From Cyanobacterium stanieri LEGE 03274 (GTDB lineage: Bacteria > Cyanobacteriota > Cyanobacteriia > Cyanobacteriales > Cyanobacteriaceae): a stretch of DNA of 64,000 bases. A program made the position numbers and the translations under genes. Shown here in pieces: positions 34,738 to 43,590 of this stretch (positions within the stretch are counted from its first letter, which is position 1; the number at the start of each line of letters is the position of its first letter). The stretch lies in NCBI RefSeq assembly GCF_015207825.1, contig NZ_JADEWC010000016.1:1-64000 (forward strand), read 5' to 3'. The notes beneath the pieces were generated by a model that saw only the letters and a program-made list of their open reading frames with translations, was not told the DNA's origin and did no database searches.

Positions 34738-35850
34738 ATGACCACAATATTAGTAATTGATGATGATGTTAGTATCAGAGATAGCATCAGAGAAATTCTA
34801 ACTACCCTCGATTTTCAAGTCATTACAGCCAGTAACGGTAAACAAGGGTTACAGTTAATAAAAAAAAATAGCCTTGATTTAATATTATGTGATGTCTCCA
34901 TGCCCACCATGACAGGGTATGAATTACTAGAAACATTACAAAGCCAAGAAAAGTTTTCCTCTATTCCCTTTATTTTTTTAACAGGTAACTCAGACACCCG
35001 TAATATGCGAAAAGGGATGGAATTAGGTGCGGATGATTATCTATTTAAACCCTTTACCATTGATAGTCTTCTCAAAGCCATTAACACTCGCCTAGAAAAA
35101 ACAGCCCGACTCAAAAAACAATCCTCCACAAGATTAACAGAGTTAAGACACAACATTAGTTTTGCCCTACCCCATGAAATTAATACTCCCCTTAATGGTA
35201 TCAATAGTTCGGCTCAACTGCTCAAAGATTATGCAGATAATTTGAGTCAAGAAGAATTGAAAGAAATTGCTGATTTAATTTTAGAAAGTAGTAAGAGGCT
35301 AACCCATTTAATGCAGAATTTTTTACTGTATGCCGAATTAGAATTAATTAGTCAAGATAATCAAAAAATTGAACACATTAGACAATCAAAAACTTCTCAA
35401 TGTAGTATCTTTAATATTCTAGTTTCCCTAAGCCAAGAAATATCGCAACAATATCACCGTCAATCGGATTTATCCCTGCAAATTGACGATGAGATGGTGG
35501 CAATTGCCGAAAATAATTTAGATAAAATATGTCGTGAATTACTTGATAATGCTTTTAAATATTCCCAGCCTAAGGATATGGTGAGAATTAGTTGTCAAAA
35601 ACAAAATGACAATTGGTTAGAAATTTCTATTTTTAATCAGGGTAAAGGAATGACACAGGAAGAAATTCAACGCATAGGCGCATATATGCAGTTTCAACGA
35701 GCAAAATATGAGCAACAGGGAAGCGGTTTAGGGGTTGCCATTGCCCAAAAAATGTTAGAAATCTATGGCGGTAGTTTAATAATAAATAGTATTTACCAGC
35801 AAGAAACTATGGTTAAGATAATTCTTCCCATTGTTTCAAAGTCGAGTTAG
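34738..35850 (+). CDS. Receiver-histidine kinase hybrid
   Basis: 370 residues in the order receiver then kinase, with no sensor or membrane domain. The receiver (about 3-118) has phosphoacceptor Asp52 (CDVSMPTMTG) and Lys104 in LFKPF. HisKA has His146 (LPHEINTPLNG). HATPase is the N box (ICRELLDNAFKYS) and the G boxes (FNQGKGM; QGSGLGVAI). This layout typifies cyanobacterial soluble relay proteins that take phosphate from one kinase and pass it on. It lies between a MITE copy and lysA and is probably monocistronic. The signal is unknown. Confidence 0.92.
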   Translation: MTTILVIDDDVSIRDSIREILTTLDFQVITASNGKQGLQLIKKNSLDLILCDVSMPTMTGYELLETLQSQEKFSSIPFIFLTGNSDTRNMRKGMELGADDYLFKPFTIDSLLKAINTRLEKTARLKKQSSTRLTELRHNISFALPHEINTPLNGINSSAQLLKDYADNLSQEELKEIADLILESSKRLTHLMQNFLLYAELELISQDNQKIEHIRQSKTSQCSIFNILVSLSQEISQQYHRQSDLSLQIDDEMVAIAENNLDKICRELLDNAFKYSQPKDMVRISCQKQNDNWLEISIFNQGKGMTQEEIQRIGAYMQFQRAKYEQQGSGLGVAIAQKMLEIYGGSLIINSIYQQETMVKIILPIVSKSS

Positions 35851-35997
35851 AATTATATTTACCTTTATCTTTAAACTTAAAATAGTTTTGATGACTCCTG
35901 ATAAAATTAATTATTAGGAAAATGACCGTTCAAAAAGGTGATTTAGTAACAAAATTAAGTCATCTATATTCATTTTTATATATTAGTGAAAATATAA

Positions 35998-37398
35998 ATG
36001 TTAGTTACCGAAAAAAATAGCTCCGAAAAGTTTATTAAAGAATTTGACTCTAGTTTATCTCCAAATCAACAGCTTTTACCCTTAACAGCAAAAATAAACG
36101 ATCAAAATCATTTGGAAATTGGTGGTTGTGATGTGGTTGATTTAGTTAAAAAATTTGGTACTTCTTTGTATATTGTTGATGAGCAAACTTTACGTACTAG
36201 CGCCCGTCAATACCGAGATGCCTTTAGAAAATATTACCCAGGGCAATCCCAAGTTATCTATGCCTCCAAGGCTTGGTGTTGTATGGCGATCGCATCTATC
36301 CTAGCCACCGAAGAAATAGGCTTTGATGTGGTTTCTGGAGGCGAATTATATACTACCACAAAAGCCCTCGAGATGAGCAACTTAGGTCAAGAATATATTC
36401 AAGATAAAATCTACCTCCACGGTAACAATAAATCCATTGCCGAACTAGAATTAGCCATCGATAGTCAATGTAAAATTATGGTAGATAACTGGCTAGAATT
36501 AGAAAACCTCGCCAAATTATCCGCCCAAAAACAAACCCCCGTTTCCATTCTCGTGCGCCTCACCCCCGGCATTGAATGTCATACCCATGAATATATCCGC
36601 ACAGGAAGCATTGACAGTAAATTTGGCTTTGATGCTAACCAACTAGAAGGGGTTTTTACCTTTGCCAAAGAGCAAGAATTTATTAATTGTATTGGCTTAC
36701 ACGCCCACATCGGCTCACAAATTTTTGAACTTCAACCCCACCACGACTTAGCAGGAGTCTTAGCCGACTGGTATAAAAAAGCCCTCGATTATGGTTTACC
36801 CATGGCAGAATTAAATGTTGGCGGTGGCTTAGGTATTCGTTATACTGAATCCGATGATCCCCCCAGCATTGAACAATGGGTAGAGACTGTTTGTAAATCC
36901 GTCGTCAAAGCCTGTCAGGAGCGCGATATACCCCTACCAAAATTGATTTCCGAACCGGGCCGCTCCATGGTCGGTAGTAGTACCGTAACGGCTTATACCG
37001 TGGGGGGAAGAAAGGTAATACCCGATGTAAGAACTTATATTTCAGTAGATGGGGGAATGTCGGATAATCCTCGCCCAATTACTTATCAATCCCTTTATGA
37101 AGTGGTGATTGCTAACAAAATGACAAGCCCAAATACCGAAACCGTAACGGTTGCGGGAAAACATTGCGAATCAGGAGATATTTTAGTAAAAAATGTCGCC
37201 CTTCCTGAGACAAAAGAGGGTGATATTCTGGTAGTATTAGCAACAGGGGCTTATAACTATAGTATGGCTTCTAACTACAACCGTCTAGCACGTCCTGCCG
37301 CTGTTTTAGTTAATGAAGGAGAGGCAAATTTAATTATCCGCCGTGAAACCTATGATGATTTGGTAAAACAAGATTTGTTGCCTAGTCGTTTGGTATAG
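35998..37398 (+). CDS. lysA: Diaminopimelate decarboxylase
   Basis: PLP enzyme that makes L-lysine from meso-diaminopimelate. 466 residues, alanine-racemase-like barrel with PLP Lys91 (VIYASKAWCC), HAHIGSQIF, NVGGGLGIRY, EPGRSMVG, the catalytic CESGD and the GAYNYSMASNYN C-terminal motif. The N-terminal 35 residues vary in the family. It is followed 298 bp later by cdaA in the same direction, a pairing seen in other cyanobacteria. Confidence 0.96.
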   Translation: MLVTEKNSSEKFIKEFDSSLSPNQQLLPLTAKINDQNHLEIGGCDVVDLVKKFGTSLYIVDEQTLRTSARQYRDAFRKYYPGQSQVIYASKAWCCMAIASILATEEIGFDVVSGGELYTTTKALEMSNLGQEYIQDKIYLHGNNKSIAELELAIDSQCKIMVDNWLELENLAKLSAQKQTPVSILVRLTPGIECHTHEYIRTGSIDSKFGFDANQLEGVFTFAKEQEFINCIGLHAHIGSQIFELQPHHDLAGVLADWYKKALDYGLPMAELNVGGGLGIRYTESDDPPSIEQWVETVCKSVVKACQERDIPLPKLISEPGRSMVGSSTVTAYTVGGRKVIPDVRTYISVDGGMSDNPRPITYQSLYEVVIANKMTSPNTETVTVAGKHCESGDILVKNVALPETKEGDILVVLATGAYNYSMASNYNRLARPAAVLVNEGEANLIIRRETYDDLVKQDLLPSRLV

Positions 37399-37696
37399 GG
37401 TTACATTGATTTTATCTTATTGGTTATGGGGCAGGGGGTTTTTACCCCTTGTGGGCAATGGGATATTAAGTCATCATTTATCAATCCATGGGGAAAGGGT
37501 GGTAGTAAAAAATCATGGTGTTTTACCAAGAAAAATATGGCAATCTTACCCCCTTTATCTCCTAAATTTGATGGTAACTATATTTCTCTATAAATAGTTG
37601 TTTCATAATTTTATGGCATCTTGCTAGTTGTTGTTTTAGAATAAATTTGTAGTTATTAGCTTTTAGTAAACAACATATAAAACGGGTTATAATTGA

Positions 37697-38635
37697 ATGT
37701 TTTGGTCGGGTTTTTTTCCTGACAATTTAAAATTTTTTTTGCTATTTTTTCTCGATCTAGGCTTAGTTAGTGTCTTTTTTTATCTAATTATAAGTCTTGT
37801 TAAAGAGCGTCGAGCCCAAAGAATGGTAAGGGGTTTATTGTTTTTAATTCTTATTTATCTAACGTGCGATCGCCTCCTACAACTAACAATAATCAGCTTT
37901 TTTTTAGAACAATTAATCCTAATTTGTTCCCTATCCATGGGGGTAGTATTTCAATCAGATTTTAGACGTTTTTTAGAGCAACTAGGTAAAGGAGAAATCA
38001 AACTATTATGGCAATCCGATAACATCATCCCTAAAGGAGATACCATCATCGATGAAATCGTCGAAGCCGTCAAAGAATTATCCCAAAACCGCACGGGTGC
38101 ATTAATTATCATCGAAACCTTTAACACCGTAGAAGAAAGGGTATTTCTAAGCCCAGGAGTGCAACTAAATGCCGAAATTACCAAAGAATTATTACAAACT
38201 ATCTTCCAAACTAAAACCCTCCTACATGATGGCGCAGTTTTTATCCGAGGTTCAGAAATAGTCTCTGCAAGTGTTATCCTACCCCTATCCGAAAAAAGTG
38301 CCTCCAAAAGATTAGGCACTCGTCATCGTGCCGCTATGGGCATCACTGAATTAGTGGAAAACTGTGTTTGTGTGGTGGTTTCCGAGGAAACAGGCTCAAT
38401 TTCATTGGGGGAAAAGGGGGTTTTAAATCGCCCCCTCACCAGTACAAAATTAAAAGAATTATTAGAAGAAAAATTAAATGTTAATCAAGATGCTGAAGTC
38501 GTCACGGGGGTAACTCGCATCAGTCGTCAATTAGGCTTTAGGAGTTGGAGTTTAATTACAGGTTTATTCAAAAGCAAAAAAGCCTCCGCCAAAGATAATT
38601 ACTACAATCAATTACCTAAACCAAAGGACAAATAG
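37697..38635 (+). CDS. cdaA: Diadenylate cyclase CdaA
   Basis: Makes the second messenger c-di-AMP from two ATP. 312 residues with N-terminal membrane helices (about 10-35, 46-60, 64-84) and a DisA_N cyclase domain (about 85-240). The signature motifs are present: RTGALIII, LLHDGA (178-180) and GTRHRAAMG (RHR 209-211). The tail (about 265-312) is variable and basic. It follows lysA. In Synechocystis and relatives uppS comes next; here cdaA faces a convergent gene instead. C-di-AMP is linked to osmotic balance and night survival in cyanobacteria. Confidence 0.94.
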   Translation: MFWSGFFPDNLKFFLLFFLDLGLVSVFFYLIISLVKERRAQRMVRGLLFLILIYLTCDRLLQLTIISFFLEQLILICSLSMGVVFQSDFRRFLEQLGKGEIKLLWQSDNIIPKGDTIIDEIVEAVKELSQNRTGALIIIETFNTVEERVFLSPGVQLNAEITKELLQTIFQTKTLLHDGAVFIRGSEIVSASVILPLSEKSASKRLGTRHRAAMGITELVENCVCVVVSEETGSISLGEKGVLNRPLTSTKLKELLEEKLNVNQDAEVVTGVTRISRQLGFRSWSLITGLFKSKKASAKDNYYNQLPKPKDK

Positions 38636-38656
38636 TTTCAATGACCCCATCTTAAT

Positions 38657-39130
38657 TTATAATTGACGGGTAATATCCCTTAATCTACTCCTCAAAGCAT
38701 CATTTTGTCTAACTTGTTGGGTAATTTGATTAAATTGATTCATACTTAATCCATTACGTCTAACAATGGCTTCGGAATTTTGACAAAAATCATTCATCAA
38801 ACTACGAGCATTACTAGGTAACTCATTAATAGAATTTTGTTGATGACAAGCTAATTGACTGCTTCTTTCTTCTCCGACAATAGCTTCAATGTTAGCAAAG
38901 GTAGAACGTCTTAACCTCTCAATTTCCACCGCCGCTTGGGCATATCTAGTTAATTCGGCATCGGAAAAGTTTTGAGCAAAGGCTTGATTATTGATGGTGA
39001 TAGCATTAGACTGAAAGTTATATTCTGGGGTTAATCCTGTGACAATTCCTAAGGTACTTAAACCCAAGGTAAGGATAATTTTAGTGCTTGATAATTTAAT
39101 TGTAGATAGATGGTTAACTTGATTAATCAT
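38657..39130 (-). CDS. Exported DUF4168 domain protein
   Basis: The frame opens at 39181, but the start with a proper signal peptide is MINQVNHLS at 39130 (157 residues). The signal helix (ILTLGLSTLGIVTGL) is followed by a mature alpha-helical DUF4168 region: FSDAELTRYAQAAVEIERLR and FNQITQQVRQND. The family is exported and of unknown function, widespread in cyanobacteria and proteobacteria. Two Cys (SQLACHQQ and NDFCQNS) might form a disulfide. It is convergent with cdaA. Confidence 0.82.
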   Translation of the reverse strand: MINQVNHLSTIKLSSTKIILTLGLSTLGIVTGLTPEYNFQSNAITINNQAFAQNFSDAELTRYAQAAVEIERLRRSTFANIEAIVGEERSSQLACHQQNSINELPSNARSLMNDFCQNSEAIVRRNGLSMNQFNQITQQVRQNDALRSRLRDITRQL

Positions 39131-39330
39131 AGTTGATGATATATATAAATAATATTTTGTTGGTAATAGTGAAAATGACAATACAATTTTTTATGGTCTA
39201 ATAACCATAATTTCCATCTCTGATTATTTATTTAAACTGGCGATGGCGATATTAGAGAAGGTAATGCCCCAATTGTTATTTATGATTGATTTGCTTAATT
39301 TTAGTTCCCGATAACCACTGTTTGGGCTGA

Positions 39331-40692
39331 TTATTTTTTGAGGGTTAATAGAGATGTTAGGATTCCGCCCCCCACCGAAGATAAAGCCAAAATAGCTAAT
39401 ACTCCTTGTAATCCTAACCATGTTTCGGCTACCCCTGCCAATGCTAAGGGTAAAGAAAGGGCAATGTTAACCGCATTATTTTGTAAACCAAATACCTTAC
39501 CTCTCATGTCGGGGGGGGTTTCCGCTTGAATGGTGGTTTGCATCGGCACTCCCACGAGGGCTGCAAATCCTCCCACTATGGCTATCATTAACAAGGCGAT
39601 GGCTAGATTACCTGTAGAAAATGATAACCCCATAAGGGCGATCGCCATTCCCATCGAGCCATAAAAACTAAGTTTTCCATGACTGATAAACTTACCCTGT
39701 TGAGTAACAAAAGCCGCCCCCATAGCAATACCAACCCCTGCCGCAGCTAATAAATAACCAAACTCCTCGGCTTCAATACCCGGAATTTTCTCCGCCACAC
39801 TCACCGCCAATACTGCCAAAGCAGCAAAAATAGAAAAAAGAATAATTAATTGGAATAAAGCATTACGCACCCGATGATTTTTTTGTAAATAAATCAAACC
39901 ATCCTTTATATCTTCAAAAACATGATTTTCTTGGGTTTGTCTATCTTGTTCCCTTTCCTTAGTATTCACTACAATGAGAATTAAACCAGCGAGGGTATAT
40001 CCACCCCCTACCAATAATTCCCTTCCATAACTAAAAGAAAAACTATTACCCCAAGCACTTACCAACTCCAATAACGGATTACCAATGGCAAAACCAATAA
40101 TTAACATTACCATCATGGTAGTAGTATAAAGAGAATTAGCCGCTAATAAATTGTTTTTTCTAACAATCAGGGGAATAGAAGATTGTTCGGCCGGGGCAAA
40201 AAATTGCGTTAAAGTAGAAACAAGAAAAGTGATTAATAATAATAACCAAAATTTCCAAGGTAAATTAAACCAACCGCCCCTCAAACCTTCTTGGTCAATA
40301 AAAAAAGGAATGGTAAAAACTAATAATCCTCGACCCAAATTAGAGATCACTAAAACCAGTTTTTTTGACCAACGATCTACATATACTCCAGCCAATGAAC
40401 CAAATAAAATTGCAGGGATAGTAAAGGCAATCATGATCGCTGATACCCAACTGCTAATGGTTTCCCCGTCTCGATGAAAATCATTACTAATAATTGCAAT
40501 CATCAAAACTAGATATATTTTATCTGCTAATTGTGAAAATACCTGACCTAGCCATAATTTTAAAAAATTAAGGTTTTTTAAGACACTAATAAACCCATTT
40601 TTATTGACTAATTGTGCAGAGCCTTCCTCGTCTTTCACTGAGCTTGACTCCTGTTGCTTATCCTTATCTTTTTTCTGCTCAAAAAGTTGCAT
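39331..40692 (-). CDS. Major facilitator superfamily transporter
   Basis: 453 residues with twelve predicted helices after a charged N-terminal tail (about 1-30, Lys/Glu-rich). The loop between helices 2 and 3, GSLAGVYVDRWSKKLVLVIS, is a canonical MFS motif A. Homology is of the EntS/multidrug-efflux branch (for example GFAALVGVPMQTTIQAETPP and MRGKVFGLQNN). The substrate is unknown. It lies alone between a DUF4168 gene and a metallo-beta-lactamase-fold gene. Confidence 0.88.
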   Translation of the reverse strand: MQLFEQKKDKDKQQESSSVKDEEGSAQLVNKNGFISVLKNLNFLKLWLGQVFSQLADKIYLVLMIAIISNDFHRDGETISSWVSAIMIAFTIPAILFGSLAGVYVDRWSKKLVLVISNLGRGLLVFTIPFFIDQEGLRGGWFNLPWKFWLLLLITFLVSTLTQFFAPAEQSSIPLIVRKNNLLAANSLYTTTMMVMLIIGFAIGNPLLELVSAWGNSFSFSYGRELLVGGGYTLAGLILIVVNTKEREQDRQTQENHVFEDIKDGLIYLQKNHRVRNALFQLIILFSIFAALAVLAVSVAEKIPGIEAEEFGYLLAAAGVGIAMGAAFVTQQGKFISHGKLSFYGSMGMAIALMGLSFSTGNLAIALLMIAIVGGFAALVGVPMQTTIQAETPPDMRGKVFGLQNNAVNIALSLPLALAGVAETWLGLQGVLAILALSSVGGGILTSLLTLKK

Positions 40693-41078
40693 TTATTTTC
40701 TAAATATCAATCTATTGAAAAGCACTCTAATTTTATTTTACCCTAATTGTTAAACTAATAGTTAAGTTAAATTATAATTGAAGTTACTTTGACAAAATTT
40801 TATAGCCGATAATTTTCTTGATTTAGATCAGATATATTTATCCAACCATAAATATGGTAAAAATACATAAAAGTAATTCAATATTTTTCTATCTAAAATA
40901 AACCTTGATGATAATAATAACTATACTGCTCAAAGTTTATATCAACTATTTGAGGTTAAGTTTTAAATTAAATAGATTATTAATTATATACTTAAATACT
41001 ATAGGATTAATGGGTATAAAACACCATACTTACAGGGAAATAAATATCCTTGAATATCGACAAAACTAATCCATAGTC
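40693..41078. other. AT-rich intergenic region
   Basis: 386 bp between two genes that both read leftward. No ORF, tRNA, or member of the dispersed repeat families can be recognised. It probably holds the MFS-gene promoter. Confidence 0.4.
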
Positions 41079-41726
41079 CTAAATAGCGACATAACCCCTT
41101 CCCCTTAAATAACCCGTACTAGCCCCCGGACAAACATAGCTTAGAGGTTGCACTTTTTCAAGAATGGTTGTGGCGTTACGTTGTTGCCTACGCCAGTGAA
41201 AAGTTTTTTTCAATTTCAAAGGGGCGACTTTACCATCTTTTGTGGGTAAAAGATGTCTCCCTGAAAATAATACTCCTCCATTACTTTTATAGTATAAACA
41301 GGATGAACCAGGAGAATAGCCAGATGTCCAAATTAACTGACAATAATCTGTTAATGAATATTCATCCTCAAAAGAAATAGCATCAAGGTTTGGTAATAAA
41401 TAAACCTCTTGTTCTTGGGAAATTAACTGACAGCTAAACTCTTGTTTAATTTTAGCAATATGTTTACTAATTCCATCTCGATTGGTAATGAAAAGATATT
41501 TAACCCCCCCTTGTTGTTGTAAAAATTCAACGTTGTGGGGATGCCAAGGGGGAGAATCGATGAGAATATTTCCCGAGGGGTGAGTTATCAAATAGGATGT
41601 GCCTCCCAAAATTTCTCGATTGGGGGGGAAAGCCCAGATATTTTCTAAAATTAATTTAGGAGCTTTGGGGGTTGTTATTTTAGTCGTTTGCTGATCTTTT
41701 TCTGTAGAATTAGGAGTAGGGGTCAT
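41079..41726 (-). CDS. Metallo-beta-lactamase-fold protein lacking metal ligands
   Basis: 215 residues. The fold is recognisable from NIWAFPPNREILGGTSYLIT, the ILIDSPP strand and SGYSPGSSCLYYK. However, the metal motif HxHxDH is replaced by TNRDGISKH (81-89), the PGHS histidine by YSPGS, and the late GD by FSGRHLLP. It therefore should not bind the usual metal pair. It is probably a non-catalytic or altered member of the family; the role is unknown. It reads opposite to the site-2 protease gene that starts 107 bp away. Confidence 0.7.
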   Translation of the reverse strand: MTPTPNSTEKDQQTTKITTPKAPKLILENIWAFPPNREILGGTSYLITHPSGNILIDSPPWHPHNVEFLQQQGGVKYLFITNRDGISKHIAKIKQEFSCQLISQEQEVYLLPNLDAISFEDEYSLTDYCQLIWTSGYSPGSSCLYYKSNGGVLFSGRHLLPTKDGKVAPLKLKKTFHWRRQQRNATTILEKVQPLSYVCPGASTGYLRGRGYVAI

Positions 41727-41833
41727 TTTTATTGGTTAAATAGTCCTCTGGATGTGGTGATTGTCAATGCCATGTAGTATTTATATAGAGGTATCCCAAG
41801 CAATCAGGATAGACTCGTTATTGTAGGTCAAAA

Positions 41834-43351
41834 ATGGAATCAATTGTTCTTTTTCTAATATTAAGTATTTTTATTTACTTTGTCATCGATCGCACCGTAA
41901 CCAAGATAACAAATACTCCCCCTTGGTTGTTATGGTTAGCCTTAATGATTCCTAGTTTTGTATGGTTAATATGGGAATTATTTTTCCCTGAAGGAAGTAA
42001 CCCCCCCGCCCCATTAATTTACATACCGTTAATTATTTCCCCGATTATTTATATTTGGTTAATTCAGAAAGGAAAACCAAAACAAAAAGAAGAAAAAAAG
42101 ATAGACTCAAAACTCCCCCTCAACCCTATGACAAAACCAGATTTACCAGATTTAAATCCTGAGAATATACCCATGGGTTACAAAAAAGATTTACCCCGCC
42201 CCATTAATGCCGAAGAAGAAAAAGCCCTTAAAGATTGTTTTCCTTGGGGGGTGTATTATCTACAAAAAATTGATTATCTCCCCCAAGCCATCGTCTGTGT
42301 AGGAAAATTACGCACCGAACCAGAAAAAGCCTATCCTACAGTAAAAAAGAACTTAGAAAGGGTATTTAATGATCGATTTTTGGTAGTTTTCCAAGAAACC
42401 ATGCAGGGAAAACCCTTTTTTGCCCTAGTGCCTAATCCTTATTCTGAGGAAAATAAAGCTAAACAAGCCCCCGAAAAATTAACTAAACCCCTAACGGCGA
42501 TCGCCCTTTTACTGCTAACCTTAATTACTACCACCATCATCGGCGCCGAAATCAGTGGCGTAAGTGTAGAAGAATTAGAAAGAGACTTTAGTTTAGTATT
42601 ACAAGGATTACCCTACAGCCTTTGTTTACTCGGCATTTTAGGAATTCACGAATTAAGCCATTACCTGTTTGCCGTTTTCCATCGCATCAAAACCACCCTA
42701 CCCTATTTTATCCCCCTCCCTTTCTTCCTCGGTACTTTTGGAGCTTTTATCTCCATTAAATCCCCCATGCCCCACCGCAAAGCCGTATTTGATGTGGCCC
42801 TAGCCGGGCCAGTGGGCGGTTTTTTAGTTACCATTCCTGTATTAGTTTGGGGTCTAATTTTCTCTAGGGTCGTACCCATGGCCGAAAACGCTAGTATGTT
42901 GGACTTTAACGCCCTAGATCCCCGCTTTTCTCTCATTTTTGCCGTAATTAGTAAAATAATTTTTGGCTCTCAATTAGGCGCAGGAGATGCCATAGCTTTA
43001 CATCCCGCCGCCGTGGCAGGATATATCGGTTTAATTATTACCGCCCTTAATTTGATGCCCGTGGGGCAACTAGACGGGGGGCATATCGTCCATGCTATGT
43101 TTGGGCAAGGCAAAGCCGTTGCCATTGGGCAAATTGCCCGTTTATTGGTAATTTTGTTGGCTTTTATTCGTCCTGAATTTCTTTTGTGGGCAATCATTTT
43201 AATTTTTATGCCCATTGCCGATCAACCAGCGCTCAATGATGTGACAGAATTGGATAATACTCGAGATTTTCTGGGTTTGATGTCTTTGTTGTTACTTATT
43301 TTCATTCTTTTTCCCGTGCCTCCTATCATTGCTCAATTGATTAATATTTAA
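41834..43351 (+). CDS. Site-2 protease family membrane zinc metallopeptidase (EGY-like, M50)
   Basis: 505 residues, an intramembrane protease. N-terminal helices (about 1-20, 30-50, 60-78) are followed by a soluble domain with a GKLR motif (157-160, the position of GNLR in EGY proteins). A helical catalytic core has HELSH (272-276) and a second metal motif NLMPVGQLDGGH (about 410). EGY-type proteases act in plastid and cyanobacterial membrane remodelling and transcription-factor release. The residues needed for zinc are all visible. It is divergent from the metallo-beta-lactamase-fold gene, and an ABC exporter gene follows it. Confidence 0.9.
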   Translation: MESIVLFLILSIFIYFVIDRTVTKITNTPPWLLWLALMIPSFVWLIWELFFPEGSNPPAPLIYIPLIISPIIYIWLIQKGKPKQKEEKKIDSKLPLNPMTKPDLPDLNPENIPMGYKKDLPRPINAEEEKALKDCFPWGVYYLQKIDYLPQAIVCVGKLRTEPEKAYPTVKKNLERVFNDRFLVVFQETMQGKPFFALVPNPYSEENKAKQAPEKLTKPLTAIALLLLTLITTTIIGAEISGVSVEELERDFSLVLQGLPYSLCLLGILGIHELSHYLFAVFHRIKTTLPYFIPLPFFLGTFGAFISIKSPMPHRKAVFDVALAGPVGGFLVTIPVLVWGLIFSRVVPMAENASMLDFNALDPRFSLIFAVISKIIFGSQLGAGDAIALHPAAVAGYIGLIITALNLMPVGQLDGGHIVHAMFGQGKAVAIGQIARLLVILLAFIRPEFLLWAIILIFMPIADQPALNDVTELDNTRDFLGLMSLLLLIFILFPVPPIIAQLINI

Positions 43352-43465
43352 CCTGAGTTCAGGATAATAGCTGTTAGTATGTTTAGATTACAGGTTACAG
43401 TAGTAATTGTTAATTGTTCATCGTTTACACTTTTAAAAGGCTAAAAATGTTATCCCGAATTCAGG
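43352..43465. repeat. CCTGAGTTCAGGATAA element, best copy
   Basis: About 114 bp, bounded by CCTGAGTTCAGGATAA (43352-) and its imperfect inverse TTATCCCGAATTCAGG (-43465). It contains heptamer-like units (TAATTGTTAATTGTTCA) in the middle. Related ends occur at 4465, 24437 and 47305. Confidence 0.6.
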
Positions 43466-43590
43466 GTATTTTATGAATAATTGATAATCGCTCATCTCGC
43501 TTACTCCTCACCTCCCCTACTCCCCATTCCCTGTTCCCTAGAATGTTATAGTATATTAATAACTCTTTACATCGTTATCGTTCGTTTATA

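Noticed and set aside
37431-37450. Terminator after lysA (GGGGT/ACCCC hairpin)
   Set aside because: Short stem with no following T run; not convincing.
39131-39181. Upstream extension of the DUF4168 gene
   Set aside because: It would put 17 extra residues before a normal signal peptide; the start at 39130 is better.
43494-43550. Yfr1-like small RNA (ACTCCTCAC string)
   Set aside because: The string lies in a low-complexity CCCTACTCCCC tract and lacks the second half of the Yfr1 motif and its flanking stems.
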